A DNA stretch of 9,941 bases from Chloroflexota bacterium (GTDB taxonomy: Bacteria; Cyanobacteriota; Vampirovibrionia; Obscuribacterales; Obscuribacteraceae). This document shows, piece by piece, positions 1-7,454 of this stretch. The DNA is taken from positions 1 to 9,941 of the forward strand of contig SBAT01000417.1 in the NCBI GenBank assembly GCA_005240105.1, read 5' to 3'. The notes beneath the pieces are model-generated. The model worked only from the letters and a program-made list of their open reading frames with translations. It had not been told where the DNA came from and did no database searches. The position numbers and the translations under genes are program-made. The first letter of the stretch is position 1. Every line of letters starts with the position of its first letter.

Positions 1-1
1 T

Positions 2-739
2 TCTATTTTAACTAGTGATATTAATGCAATTACTGCCGGCACTCTCTTCGTTGGCGGTTGCACAGTATGTGGCGACATGACTTTGGTCAATGATTTAGAT
101 GTGTCGGGATCCGGAGCTGGTAAGTTTAACTTGAGTTTCAACAACAACACCAACAGCTACACTGGCGCAGGAAGAACAATTACCTTAGGTACCAAGACAT
201 TGAGCATGAACATAGTTGGTACTGTCGATACAGGCACAATAACCGGTGGTAATACCACTATCGGTATCTTTGCCAATGGCGGCATAACTGCTTCGGCTCC
301 AGTTACGGTAACATCCGGTGGAACCGTTACGCTAGCCATTTCCTCCAATGTCCCTGGTGGCAGTATTGCTCTAGGCGCTAATGTGGGTGGAGGGACAACC
401 ACCAACATCTCGCTCATTGGACCAGGCAACATTACACAAAGCACCGGTACTGTGTCTGGTACCAACGTGAATTACACAACTGATACAGGCAATGTCGGCA
501 CTGGTATCAGTCCGATTATGACCGCTGCCAGCAATATTACCGTTAATACTAACGATCCTGGTATTGCCAATATCAGCAATGCCGGTTCCGTGACCTTAGG
601 CTCTTCTACCGTTGGCGGCAACCTGACCATTGCCACCACAGGCGGCTCAGCCAATATTGGTACATCAGCTAATATCACATCGCTAAATGGAACACTGACG
701 CTAACTCCTACCGGAAATGTCACAGCCGACCATGTTTTA
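2..739 (+). other. Haemagglutinin-like short beta-helix repeats (protein region)
   Basis: This part encodes irregular ~20-residue beta-rung motifs such as GSIALGANVGGG, TDTGNVGTGISP and SANIGTSANITSLNG. The GN-[IV]-GT pattern is typical of filamentous haemagglutinin and two-partner-secretion passengers. It differs from the longer super-repeats that start at 740. A Cys-x-x-Cys pair lies at 59-70. Confidence 0.6.
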
Positions 740-3700
740 TCTGGTGGTAGCACAGCCATTAACCTCAGTGGCGGCACTCTTACCAACAACGCAACTATCA
801 CGACCACTGCTAGCGGCGGTGCTCTTTCCGTTATCAGCACAGGCAGCTTGCCTGTCGCCGGTTCCGGCACCTTCAGCGCCACAGGCGGCGGAGCCACTTC
901 CATTCTCGTGCAGGCAAGCAATGGTGCCGCCAACACTCTTTCCTTCAGCGATTCACCCACCTTCGATCCCGGTGCCTCCGGCACAGTCACCCTCAATTCG
1001 CAGAATGCCGCTGGTTCAGTGACATTTGCCGGGTCCAACACGGTCACCATTTCTTCCAGTGCTGCACTTGTGGTTAGCACACCAAATGTCACCTTCCTTG
1101 GTGATCAGTCCTGGATCAGTGGTAACGGGTCATCTCTTACCTTCAATCCGGCAGGCGCCAATGATTTGACACTCAGAGCTCCGGATAATGCAGCAGGCTA
1201 TATTACTACCGTTGCTTCCGGCTCAATTAATTTCCAACCAGCTTCCGGACACCAGTTGATTTTTGCCAGACTTGGTTCAACAGGCACCTCGGCATTGAAT
1301 ATCGGTGGGCCAAGCGCAGCTTCAATGACCACCGACACTGGCATTACTATTAACACTGGTGTTGTTGTAGCGATAAATATACCTAGTACCACCTTCAACA
1401 TAAACAATGGTACGTGGACCAACAATGGCGTTCTCACTTCCAACATTGCTGGTGGTAGTTACCTATTTACTTCAACCGGCAATCTCACAATTGCCGGCAG
1501 CGGTTCCGTTGTACATAACAACGGTGGTGCTTCATCGACAACTTTCCAAGCCAATGCCGGCACGGCCTCTACACTTACTTTCAACGGCTGGTTATTTGCC
1601 GGAGGGTCTACTGAGACAGTAACCATTAGATCCCTCAATGCCAACGGTAGTATCGAATTTAACAACGGCGGACAAATTACCTTCCAAAATGGTTCTACAG
1701 GCATCATCAATTCGCCAACTGTCAATTTCAACACTAATGACCGCCTAGTCGAGGGCAGTGGAAATTCAAACATCACATTTGGACCTGGCAGCAGCACAGC
1801 TATGACGATCAACGCTCCTGTCAACGGTAACGTCAACATAAACAACGGCTCTGCTGGTTCAACTAACTTCGTTGGTGCTTCCGGTCAAAGCCTGACATTC
1901 AACAAGCTGTCCGGCGCCGGTACAGGTACTTTCAATATCACTGGGGCACCGGTAACAGTAACCGCTTCAGGCACCACTAACGTCAACAGCAACGTCGTAT
2001 TTACAGCAGATAACGACGTCACATTCAATGTTAATGGTGGCAATACCATCAATGCCAACGGGACTCTCAGAACCAGCAAAGATGATGGCTTCCTTACAGT
2101 TCAAAGCACCTCCGCATTGACTCTTGCGGGAACAGGCACATTGGCAGTTACGGGTAGTGGTTATCCAACCATCAACGTCCAAGCCAATGGTACTAATGCC
2201 CTCACTATTGCCGGTTCGCTCAATTACAGTTCCTGTTCGTTCTGCCTAATTGATCTGCAATCTCCAGCATCCGGCGGTTCCGTCGTCTTCAACAACAACA
2301 CAACTCAGACAGGCACCGGCAGCGGCTACTTCCAATTCATCGCGCCTCAATTGACATTCAACGGCAATGCCACCATTAACAACTCCGACGGTTACCTTGA
2401 TCTAACAGGAAACACCTTAAGCTCCACAGTCACCCTAGCCGACAATTCCACCGTGAATATCAACATGGGCGCAGGTATGGCCTTTATCGGCTCATACGAC
2501 ACGCAAGCACTGGTCATCAACAAGACCGCCGGTGCCAATAGCGCTACTCTAAACGTCAGCGGTGAAGTGCAGACTTACTCTTACGGCGCCAACCAGACCA
2601 TCGCCGCCAACGTCACACTACAGTCGGACAATAACATCACCTTAAACCTTGATGGCGGCACACTCACTACCAATGGCTCCATTATCTCCACAATGACCGA
2701 TGGCACCATCACGCTTTCCGGTCACGACTCCAACTTGACTCTAGCCGGCACACCGCAACAAATCGCAGTCACAGGCGGCGGCGATGCTGCCATTATTCTC
2801 GTTGCCGATGGCACCAACCATACGGTGACCATGAACACCAGCTACACGCTCGATGCTGGTGCATCCGGCTACGTAGCCATCCAGTCCACCAATTTAAATG
2901 TCGGTGCAAGCGTCACCGCATCATCTACCAACAGTCCGCTGGCATTCTTTGGACAAAATGTCACCCTTGACATTGGAGCAATTGTCACCAGTCCCGCCGG
3001 CGTATCCTTCATCGCCTCTGGTGGCTCCAACGCTTTGACCATCACCTCCCCGGATATGACATCGGCTCAGATTTCATCAACTGCCGGAATTGAATTCATA
3101 GGCAATACCATTACCTTCGCCAAATCAGCAGGCGGCAACACTACCTTCCTCAATCTCAATAATTCACCTGTCTACATTCAATCAGTTGGCGGCAATGTCA
3201 CCATTAATCCAAGTGTCACTGTTCGTTCCAATAACGATATAACACTACAAGCAAACAACGGCGTTAGCTTCAATATCAACGGCACTCTCGAATCAACCAA
3301 GAATGGCGGCGTAATCAACATTTCCGGCACTACCGCATTGACAATTGGCGGTTCCTCCACAGGCACCATTAAAGTCTCAGGTACCGGTGCTAACACCATC
3401 TCCGTCTTCGGTTTCGGCAACGGCTTAACACTCAACAACTCTCTCATCCTTGATGCCGGAAGCGCAGGCTCCGCGATAATTGGCGCCGCTAACGGCAACA
3501 TGACTATGGCTGCCAACAAGACAATTACCTTCGCTAACCAAACAGCGGGCAGTGTCCAAGCTACAACACTGCTACTTTCCGGCAACAACACAATTACAGG
3601 CAGCAAGACATCCGGCACAGCTCTTTCCATATTCTCGACCGTTCCCAATCCATTTACCCTTAACCTGCAAGCAACAACGACAAATACCATTGCCTCCGGC

Positions 3701-5281
3701 GGCGGCGCCATCAATATCTTCTCGCCTGCCAATGTCACCATCGGCATCAATGGTGGCGGTCCGACTGATACCGCCACTCTCAATTTCACCGGCGGTCCGG
3801 CAACTATTACCTCCAACCAGGGCACGACAATAATTAGCGCTCGCGTGATTATCAATTCGCAGAGCGACATCACCTTCAATGTCAATCAAATTACCGTAGG
3901 AGCCCTTGGTGAAATAAATACATCTAACGGTTCAATTAGCTTAATTGCTCGCACCGGCACGATAAGCATCGGCAACAACGTAACAATGTTTGCCAATGAA
4001 GGCAACTTGATTATCCAAAACACAGATACGTCAGGCGGCTTAATCGATATCGCCAGTGGTGCTGACCTGACCGGATATACGGACAGCAATCCGTCATTTG
4101 GTTACGTCAACATCGTCATTGGACCAATTCCGTCCATGCCTGTAGTCGGTTCAGTTCCAGCCAATGTTACCCCCTTCGAATCCGGCGGCGGCGTCATATA
4201 CTTCGGCAGCGCCGGCATTAGCGCCTCGGCACCGGACAATACAATCAACGCCAAGGGGCGCGACGTCGTATTCAGCACTGGTGGACAAGGACCAGAAGCA
4301 ATCACATTAGGTGGCGGAGTGACAATCACCGCCGACCCACCAGAGCGCCCGGCAGCATCAGCAATCACCACATCTGAAGTGCCTAACTTCCTCCAGATGT
4401 TCAATAGCACCAATGCCTTTGCCGGCGCCTCAAATATCATCAGCAGCGAGCGCAACTCCGGTATTGCTACAACAGTGATACCATTCGATTCCAGCCCGGC
4501 GTCAAGCGTCAACACGCAAGTTGGACAGGACACAATAGGCAATGTCGTCGATCAAGCCTTGCAGCAATCAGGCATCCTCAACGGGACTACTCCGGTCAAC
4601 AATGAGGAGAAGCAAGAAGAAGAGAAGAACCCCTACCAACCAATAAGCTACTCTCCAGCCGTTGCTACTTCGGCTAAGTTCATTCCCGTCAGCAGCAGCC
4701 ATATTCTATGCACACTCGGTGCTGCGGGCACCAATATCAAGTGTCTCGGCGGCGCCAAGGTTGTTGTTGACGAGCCGGGTGTAGTTGAAGTAAGAAAAGG
4801 TGAAGCCCTAATCGCTCCGACCAAGAAGACAACAACAGTTATTGCTGGTGATGTGCGCATCACCCTGCAGCCATCAACAATTGTCACTGTTGAACACCAT
4901 GGCGATTCCGTTAAGATTCGCAGCCTCTACGAGCCTGGTGCCAATTCCGTTACAGCCGTGGTACAAGGCAAAGTGATCAACATCCGCGTCGGACAAGAAC
5001 TAATAATTACTTCCAACCCAGGCGAACTTCATGAAGTCATGCACAATGACAATGTCGGCAGACGCAGGATTAAGACAGTCGAACCAATAGCCAACCGCCA
5101 CATCGGCACATGCGAACTTTCACTAATCTCATTCATGGAAGCCAACCCAATCCTCAACCAAATTGTTCACAGCGATGAGCAAGACGATAAAGCCATGATT
5201 GACAGACTGGTCAAGATGGCCGCTTGCTTGATGGTTTCCACAACTTCGCACGGCGCCTACAATGAAGGTCTTAAAAAATAG
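2..5281 (+). CDS. Giant beta-strand-repeat surface protein with C-terminal FecR-like domain (5' partial)
   Basis: The frame is open from base 2 with no stop upstream of the ATG at 77, so the true start lies left of the window; at least 1759 residues are visible, ending at a TAG (5279-5281). Residues below count from the ATG at 77. Composition is dominated by Gly, Thr, Ser, Asn, Ala, Val and Ile in alternating beta-strand patterns, as in filamentous-haemagglutinin or autotransporter passengers. Order: short beta-helix repeats (to ~221), five ~200-212-residue super-repeats plus a truncated sixth (222-1321), a loop-rich region, an acidic Glu/Lys linker (~1509-1519), then a FecR-like domain (~1533-1649) and a ~85-residue tail. 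No barrel, LPxTG-like signal or C-terminal transmembrane helix is seen, so export probably depends on an N-terminal signal or two-partner-secretion domain outside the window. A role as adhesin or cell-surface/matrix protein is inferred from architecture; ligand unknown. Confidence 0.9.
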   Translation, partial: SILTSDINAITAGTLFVGGCTVCGDMTLVNDLDVSGSGAGKFNLSFNNNTNSYTGAGRTITLGTKTLSMNIVGTVDTGTITGGNTTIGIFANGGITASAPVTVTSGGTVTLAISSNVPGGSIALGANVGGGTTTNISLIGPGNITQSTGTVSGTNVNYTTDTGNVGTGISPIMTAASNITVNTNDPGIANISNAGSVTLGSSTVGGNLTIATTGGSANIGTSANITSLNGTLTLTPTGNVTADHVLSGGSTAINLSGGTLTNNATITTTASGGALSVISTGSLPVAGSGTFSATGGGATSILVQASNGAANTLSFSDSPTFDPGASGTVTLNSQNAAGSVTFAGSNTVTISSSAALVVSTPNVTFLGDQSWISGNGSSLTFNPAGANDLTLRAPDNAAGYITTVASGSINFQPASGHQLIFARLGSTGTSALNIGGPSAASMTTDTGITINTGVVVAINIPSTTFNINNGTWTNNGVLTSNIAGGSYLFTSTGNLTIAGSGSVVHNNGGASSTTFQANAGTASTLTFNGWLFAGGSTETVTIRSLNANGSIEFNNGGQITFQNGSTGIINSPTVNFNTNDRLVEGSGNSNITFGPGSSTAMTINAPVNGNVNINNGSAGSTNFVGASGQSLTFNKLSGAGTGTFNITGAPVTVTASGTTNVNSNVVFTADNDVTFNVNGGNTINANGTLRTSKDDGFLTVQSTSALTLAGTGTLAVTGSGYPTINVQANGTNALTIAGSLNYSSCSFCLIDLQSPASGGSVVFNNNTTQTGTGSGYFQFIAPQLTFNGNATINNSDGYLDLTGNTLSSTVTLADNSTVNINMGAGMAFIGSYDTQALVINKTAGANSATLNVSGEVQTYSYGANQTIAANVTLQSDNNITLNLDGGTLTTNGSIISTMTDGTITLSGHDSNLTLAGTPQQIAVTGGGDAAIILVADGTNHTVTMNTSYTLDAGASGYVAIQSTNLNVGASVTASSTNSPLAFFGQNVTLDIGAIVTSPAGVSFIASGGSNALTITSPDMTSAQISSTAGIEFIGNTITFAKSAGGNTTFLNLNNSPVYIQSVGGNVTINPSVTVRSNNDITLQANNGVSFNINGTLESTKNGGVINISGTTALTIGGSSTGTIKVSGTGANTISVFGFGNGLTLNNSLILDAGSAGSAIIGAANGNMTMAANKTITFANQTAGSVQATTLLLSGNNTITGSKTSGTALSIFSTVPNPFTLNLQATTTNTIASGGGAINIFSPANVTIGINGGGPTDTATLNFTGGPATITSNQGTTIISARVIINSQSDITFNVNQITVGALGEINTSNGSISLIARTGTISIGNNVTMFANEGNLIIQNTDTSGGLIDIASGADLTGYTDSNPSFGYVNIVIGPIPSMPVVGSVPANVTPFESGGGVIYFGSAGISASAPDNTINAKGRDVVFSTGGQGPEAITLGGGVTITADPPERPAASAITTSEVPNFLQMFNSTNAFAGASNIISSERNSGIATTVIPFDSSPASSVNTQVGQDTIGNVVDQALQQSGILNGTTPVNNEEKQEEEKNPYQPISYSPAVATSAKFIPVSSSHILCTLGAAGTNIKCLGGAKVVVDEPGVVEVRKGEALIAPTKKTTTVIAGDVRITLQPSTIVTVEHHGDSVKIRSLYEPGANSVTAVVQGKVINIRVGQELIITSNPGELHEVMHNDNVGRRRIKTVEPIANRHIGTCELSLISFMEANPILNQIVHSDEQDDKAMIDRLVKMAACLMVSTTSHGAYNEGLKK
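740..1375 (+). repeat. Super-repeat unit 1 (212 codons)
   Basis: First full unit of the diverged protein repeat. It opens with SGGSTAINLSGGTLTNNATI, matching the unit-opening pattern x-x-[ND]-[DS]-[IV]-T-[FL]-N...GG...NG. It then carries LPVAGSGTFSATGGG and ILVQASNG, and DPGASGTVTLNS. The second half holds NVTFLGDQSWISG. Units were aligned by eye. Confidence 0.7.
1376..2005 (+). repeat. Super-repeat unit 2 (210 codons)
   Basis: The opening block contains STTFNINNGTWTNNGVLTS, followed by NLTIAGSGSVVHNNGG and TTFQANAG. These sit at the same offsets as in unit 1. The equivalent of the DAGASG block is FAGGSTETVTIRS. It ends with FNITGAPVTVTASGTTNVN just before unit 3. Confidence 0.75.
2006..2623 (+). 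repeat. Super-repeat unit 3 (206 codons)
   Basis: It opens with ADNDVTFNVNGGNTINANG, followed by ALTLAGTGTLAVTGSG and TINVQANG. At the place where units 1, 4 and 5 have a DAGASG-like block, this unit instead carries a Cys-Ser-Phe-Cys pair (2234-2245) before a LIDLQSPASGG segment. Confidence 0.78.
2624..3226 (+). repeat. Super-repeat unit 4 (201 codons)
   Basis: It opens with SDNNITLNLDGGTLTTNGSI, followed by NLTLAGTPQQIAVTGGG, IILVADG and LDAGASGYVAIQS, all in the order seen in the other units. It closes with NVTINPSVTVR, after which the opening block recurs as SNNDITL. Confidence 0.78.
3227..3856 (+). repeat. Super-repeat unit 5 (210 codons)
   Basis: It opens with SNNDITLQANNGVSFNINGT, followed by ALTIGGSSTGTIKVSGTG, TISVFGFG and LDAGSAGSAIIG. 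The unit order is preserved, with a small insertion in the second block. It closes with TTIISARVIIN before the sixth opening block. Confidence 0.75.
3857..4039 (+). repeat. Super-repeat unit 6, truncated (~61 codons)
   Basis: Only the opening part of the unit is present: SQSDITFNVN, then GEINTSNGSISLIARTG and TISIGNN. After that the pattern is lost and a loop-rich region with a Gly/Ser/Pro bias leads to the acidic linker. The end point is approximate. Confidence 0.55.
4673..5023 (+). other. FecR-like domain at the C-terminus of the giant protein
   Basis: The encoded ~117 residues (about 1533-1649 from the ATG at 77) carry CLGGAKVVVDEPGVVEVRKG, AGDVRITLQPSTIVTVEHHG, a short strand VKIRSLYEPG and then VVQGKVINIRVGQELII. 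The succession of short beta strands, with a 'strand-G-x-V / L-x-P-x-[ST]-x-[IV]' rhythm and a final 'V-x-x-G-[QE]' turn, resembles FecR-type domains. In classical FecR this domain is periplasmic and acts in signalling. In large surface proteins its role is unclear. The call is by pattern only. Confidence 0.6.
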
Positions 5282-5312
5282 ACTGCAAAAATAATTGTAA
5301 TGTGACAAAATA

Positions 5313-5347
5313 TCCTGGTTGCAGGCTTAGGAAGTCAGCATCCAGGA
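5313..5347 (+). promoter_or_regulatory. Leader hairpin overlapping the methyltransferase ribosome binding site
   Basis: TCCTGGTTGC (5313-5322) and GCATCCAGGA (5338-5347) are inverted repeats matching at 9 of 10 positions, with a 15-base loop. The right arm contains AGGA of the ribosome binding site of the gene starting at 5356. No U-run follows, so it is not a rho-independent terminator. It could damp translation of the downstream gene. Function is inferred. Confidence 0.4.
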
Positions 5348-5349
5348 AG
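5344..5349 (+). promoter_or_regulatory. Ribosome binding site for the FkbM-family gene
   Basis: AGGAAG lies six bases before the GTG at 5356 and decides this start. A second copy of AGGAAGT sits in the hairpin loop at 5329-5335, too far upstream (21 bases) to serve this start directly. Confidence 0.7.
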
Positions 5350-5355
5350 TGAATT

Positions 5356-6234
5356 GTGTCCGGTCAATTACGTACAACACTCAGACATATCAAGCAAACG
5401 GCATTGTATGTCGCCTCCAAGCCCTGGGTCATCCTCTGGTGGCTGCGTAAACACCTGGCCCCTGATATGCCGCTGCGTTCCAGCACACGCTGGGGAAGCA
5501 CCTGGCTGGCATACAATGACTTTTTAGGAGCGCATACGTTTTGTGGCACGGGCTTTGAGGACAACGAACAACTGTTCCTACTCAACTATTTGCAAGAAGG
5601 CATGACCGTAGTTGATATTGGTGCCCATCATGGCTTCTACACTCTTTTAGCTTCAACAAAGGTCGGACCAAAGGGAAATGTAATTGCCTTTGAACCATCA
5701 CCAAGAGAATTGGCAAAACTAAAAATTCATCTATCCCTCAACCATTGTCATAACGTACAAATTGTCGAAGTCGCCCTGGGAGCGGAAAAAGGCAAAGTAA
5801 ATATGTTTGTCTGTCTGGAACATTCCGGACTAAACAGTCTCAGACTGCCCAACGCTGATACCAAAGCAACTGAAGTTGAAATAGAACAAATAAGACTTGA
5901 TGACTACTTAAAGGAAAAGCAAATCCCAAAAGTAGATTTTGTCAAAATGGATGTCGAAGGCGGCGAGCTGTCCGTGCTCAAGGGTGCCCAGGACGTGCTT
6001 TTAAATCAACTGCGCCCTTTAATCATCTATGAAATACAAGATATCCGCACAACCCCCTGGGGCTACAAAGCCGTAGAGCTCTATCAATTCCTCAAAGATC
6101 ACCGCTACAAGTCATTCAATGTCACTAGCAACGGACGTTTAAAACCATGTCCCGACAAACAAGAATTTGACGACAATCTAGTTGCCGTGCCGGAAGAAAA
6201 ATTATCGCTTGTAGAAAAGTTCATCGACGCTTAA
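5356..6234 (+). CDS. FkbM-family SAM-dependent methyltransferase
   Basis: A 292-residue protein starting at GTG, supported by AGGAAG six bases upstream. Class I methyltransferase motifs are clear: motif I VVDIGAHHGFY (85-95) for S-adenosylmethionine binding, the acidic FEPSP (112-116) that ends strand beta-2, RLDDY (180-184), and the FkbM hallmark DFVKMDVEGGE (about 194-204) followed by VLKGA. FkbM-family enzymes typically O-methylate sugars or other small substrates, and many sit in polysaccharide or lipopolysaccharide clusters. Residues ~19-31 are Trp-rich and hydrophobic (VASKPWVILWWLR) and may be a membrane-associating helix. It follows the giant protein gene by 74 bases and converges on a glycosyltransferase, so methylation of a surface glycan is the likely role. 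The substrate cannot be read from sequence. Confidence 0.92.
   Translation: MSGQLRTTLRHIKQTALYVASKPWVILWWLRKHLAPDMPLRSSTRWGSTWLAYNDFLGAHTFCGTGFEDNEQLFLLNYLQEGMTVVDIGAHHGFYTLLASTKVGPKGNVIAFEPSPRELAKLKIHLSLNHCHNVQIVEVALGAEKGKVNMFVCLEHSGLNSLRLPNADTKATEVEIEQIRLDDYLKEKQIPKVDFVKMDVEGGELSVLKGAQDVLLNQLRPLIIYEIQDIRTTPWGYKAVELYQFLKDHRYKSFNVTSNGRLKPCPDKQEFDDNLVAVPEEKLSLVEKFIDA
6231..6234. other. TTAA palindrome carrying both convergent stop codons
   Basis: TAA at 6232-6234 ends the rightward methyltransferase. The complement of TTA at 6231-6233 gives TAA for the leftward glycosyltransferase. The coding regions overlap by four bases, leaving no room for an intergenic terminator. Confidence 0.95.
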
Positions 6235-7391
6235 GACTTATTATCCTTCTTCAACATCAATTCAAATAGTTCAACGTACTCAGCAACTTGCTTCTTCGGG
6301 TCAAATTGCTTGATGCGATTAATAGCTCTTTCCACCAGGTCTTCTTGTAGAGGTCTATCGGAAATTACTTCATCCATCATTCGCGCTAAAGCTATACGAT
6401 CACGATTGGGAAAAGTCCGGCAAGCATCCAATGCACATTCAGACAACCAACCAGCGCGTGAAACAATGAGTGGTTTACCTGCTGCCAAAAGTTCCATCAC
6501 TATTAGTGCACCAGGCTCTTCCCATGCTGAAGGTAAGACACAAACACCGGCTTCGTTGATTGCCTCGAATAATTCCCCACTGGTAAGCGAGCCACGAAAC
6601 CAGACATTACCATCCAAGTCTAATTTCGAGCAAAGCGCTTGTAGTGATTCAGCTTCCGCACCATCACCAATTATTTGCAGTGTATAAGTCCGGCTGCCCA
6701 GCCGTTGCTCTTCATTATTATTCAAATAAGCAAGAGCATGAAGCAGGTCATCCACACCTTTTTCACTAATCAAGCGACCGATAAATGTAAAACTCGTTTG
6801 AGCGCGAGCCAAATTGGCTTTGGCGATTTCAGCGCTGCCGACCTTAAAATCATCGACCTCAATCGGGTTGTATATTACCCATTGCCTGGGCAAGGGTTGG
6901 CGCCTCTCCTGGTGCAGGCTGGCTGCCACATTGGCGTCGGCTAAAACACCTACAATACGGCGTAGCCACAGCTTGATACCGTCGGGAATTGCCTTCAGTC
7001 CAAATAAGCGCAAATGGTGACGGAAAGAAGCCCAAGGGGTCATCGGTGCCGGTTTGCCCGCCACCCAGCCCGCTCCATCTATACATTGCAGCTGATAACC
7101 ATGATGGCTCCAGCTAAATGGTTTATCGAGCAGAGTAGCCAAAAAAAACAAACTGACGCTCGAACCATTTGAATGAACTAAATCATGCCCGGAAACAAGC
7201 CCCACTCGCTGTAATAGTCCTGGGCGCCTGACGATTGCATAGGGCACCAAACGGTGATTATTAGACGGAGTCTCTGTAACCACCGTCACTTCATGTCCAA
7301 CTTCGGCCAAGCCTTTAGCCAGGCTGTGTCCAACGTCCTCTACACCGCCAATATTGGGCCAAAAGCTATAGGAATAAAGCAGTATCTTCAT
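6231..7391 (-). CDS. GT4-family glycosyltransferase (GT-B fold)
   Basis: A complete 386-residue enzyme, usual for the family. The N-terminal acceptor-side domain opens with MKILLYSYSFWPNIGGVE, where the P-x-x-GG-x-E loop at 12-18 is typical of GT4, followed by the VGHEVTVVT strand. The C-terminal nucleotide-sugar domain shows FIGRLISEKG (203-212), IIGDG (240-244) and the E-x7-E motif with Glu292 and Glu300 in EEPGALIVME, which in this family contacts the donor sugar nucleotide. No signal peptide or membrane span is visible, so it should act at the cytoplasmic face of the membrane. AGGA (complement of 7397-7400) lies five bases before the ATG. It is transcribed toward the methyltransferase and divergently from the GT8-like gene. 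It probably adds a sugar to a surface glycan or lipid-linked intermediate; donor and acceptor are unknown. Confidence 0.93.
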   Translation of the reverse strand: MKILLYSYSFWPNIGGVEDVGHSLAKGLAEVGHEVTVVTETPSNNHRLVPYAIVRRPGLLQRVGLVSGHDLVHSNGSSVSLFFLATLLDKPFSWSHHGYQLQCIDGAGWVAGKPAPMTPWASFRHHLRLFGLKAIPDGIKLWLRRIVGVLADANVAASLHQERRQPLPRQWVIYNPIEVDDFKVGSAEIAKANLARAQTSFTFIGRLISEKGVDDLLHALAYLNNNEEQRLGSRTYTLQIIGDGAEAESLQALCSKLDLDGNVWFRGSLTSGELFEAINEAGVCVLPSAWEEPGALIVMELLAAGKPLIVSRAGWLSECALDACRTFPNRDRIALARMMDEVISDRPLQEDLVERAINRIKQFDPKKQVAEYVELFELMLKKDNKS

Positions 7392-7454
7392 AGGGGTCCT
7401 GCCAGATTTAACATACCACTATACGTTAAAATCAGAACAGGTAACTGGGCACTT
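7392..7454. promoter_or_regulatory. Divergent spacer, presumed to hold promoters for both directions
   Basis: A 63-base spacer separates the starts of two oppositely transcribed glycosyltransferase genes. It must hold at least the leader of each gene. AT-rich sequence lies at 7407-7431 with TATACG at 7420-7425 as a possible -10-like element. No clear -35/-10 pair with standard spacing was found, so exact promoters are not assigned. Confidence 0.4.
7408..7429. promoter_or_regulatory. Imperfect dyad in the divergent spacer, possible operator
   Basis: TTAACATA (7408-7415) and TACGTTAA (7422-7429) pair at seven of eight positions around a six-base centre. Placement between two divergent genes is typical of a shared regulator site, but no regulator gene is seen here and an AT-rich dyad of this size can arise by chance. 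Confidence 0.25.

Noticed and set aside
740..4039. CRISPR array or recent tandem DNA duplication
   Set aside because: The periodicity is at protein level, with units of ~600 bases and low DNA identity. There are no short identical repeats with unique spacers.
157..4887. Many long minus-strand open frames opposite the giant gene (up to 235 codons at 3178-3885)
   Set aside because: They translate to Val/Pro/Leu-rich strings without domains and mirror the Thr/Gly/Asn-rich sense codons. The biased composition of the sense strand removes stops from the other strand.
5282..5355. Rho-independent terminator after the giant gene
   Set aside because: The only hairpin (5313-5347) is not followed by a run of T and overlaps the next gene's ribosome binding site.
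7254..7454. Upstream extension of the GT8-like protein by 67 codons
   Set aside because: It lies within the start of the opposite-strand GT4 gene, has no ribosome binding site and no GT8-like sequence. The catalytic fold begins after ATG 7455.
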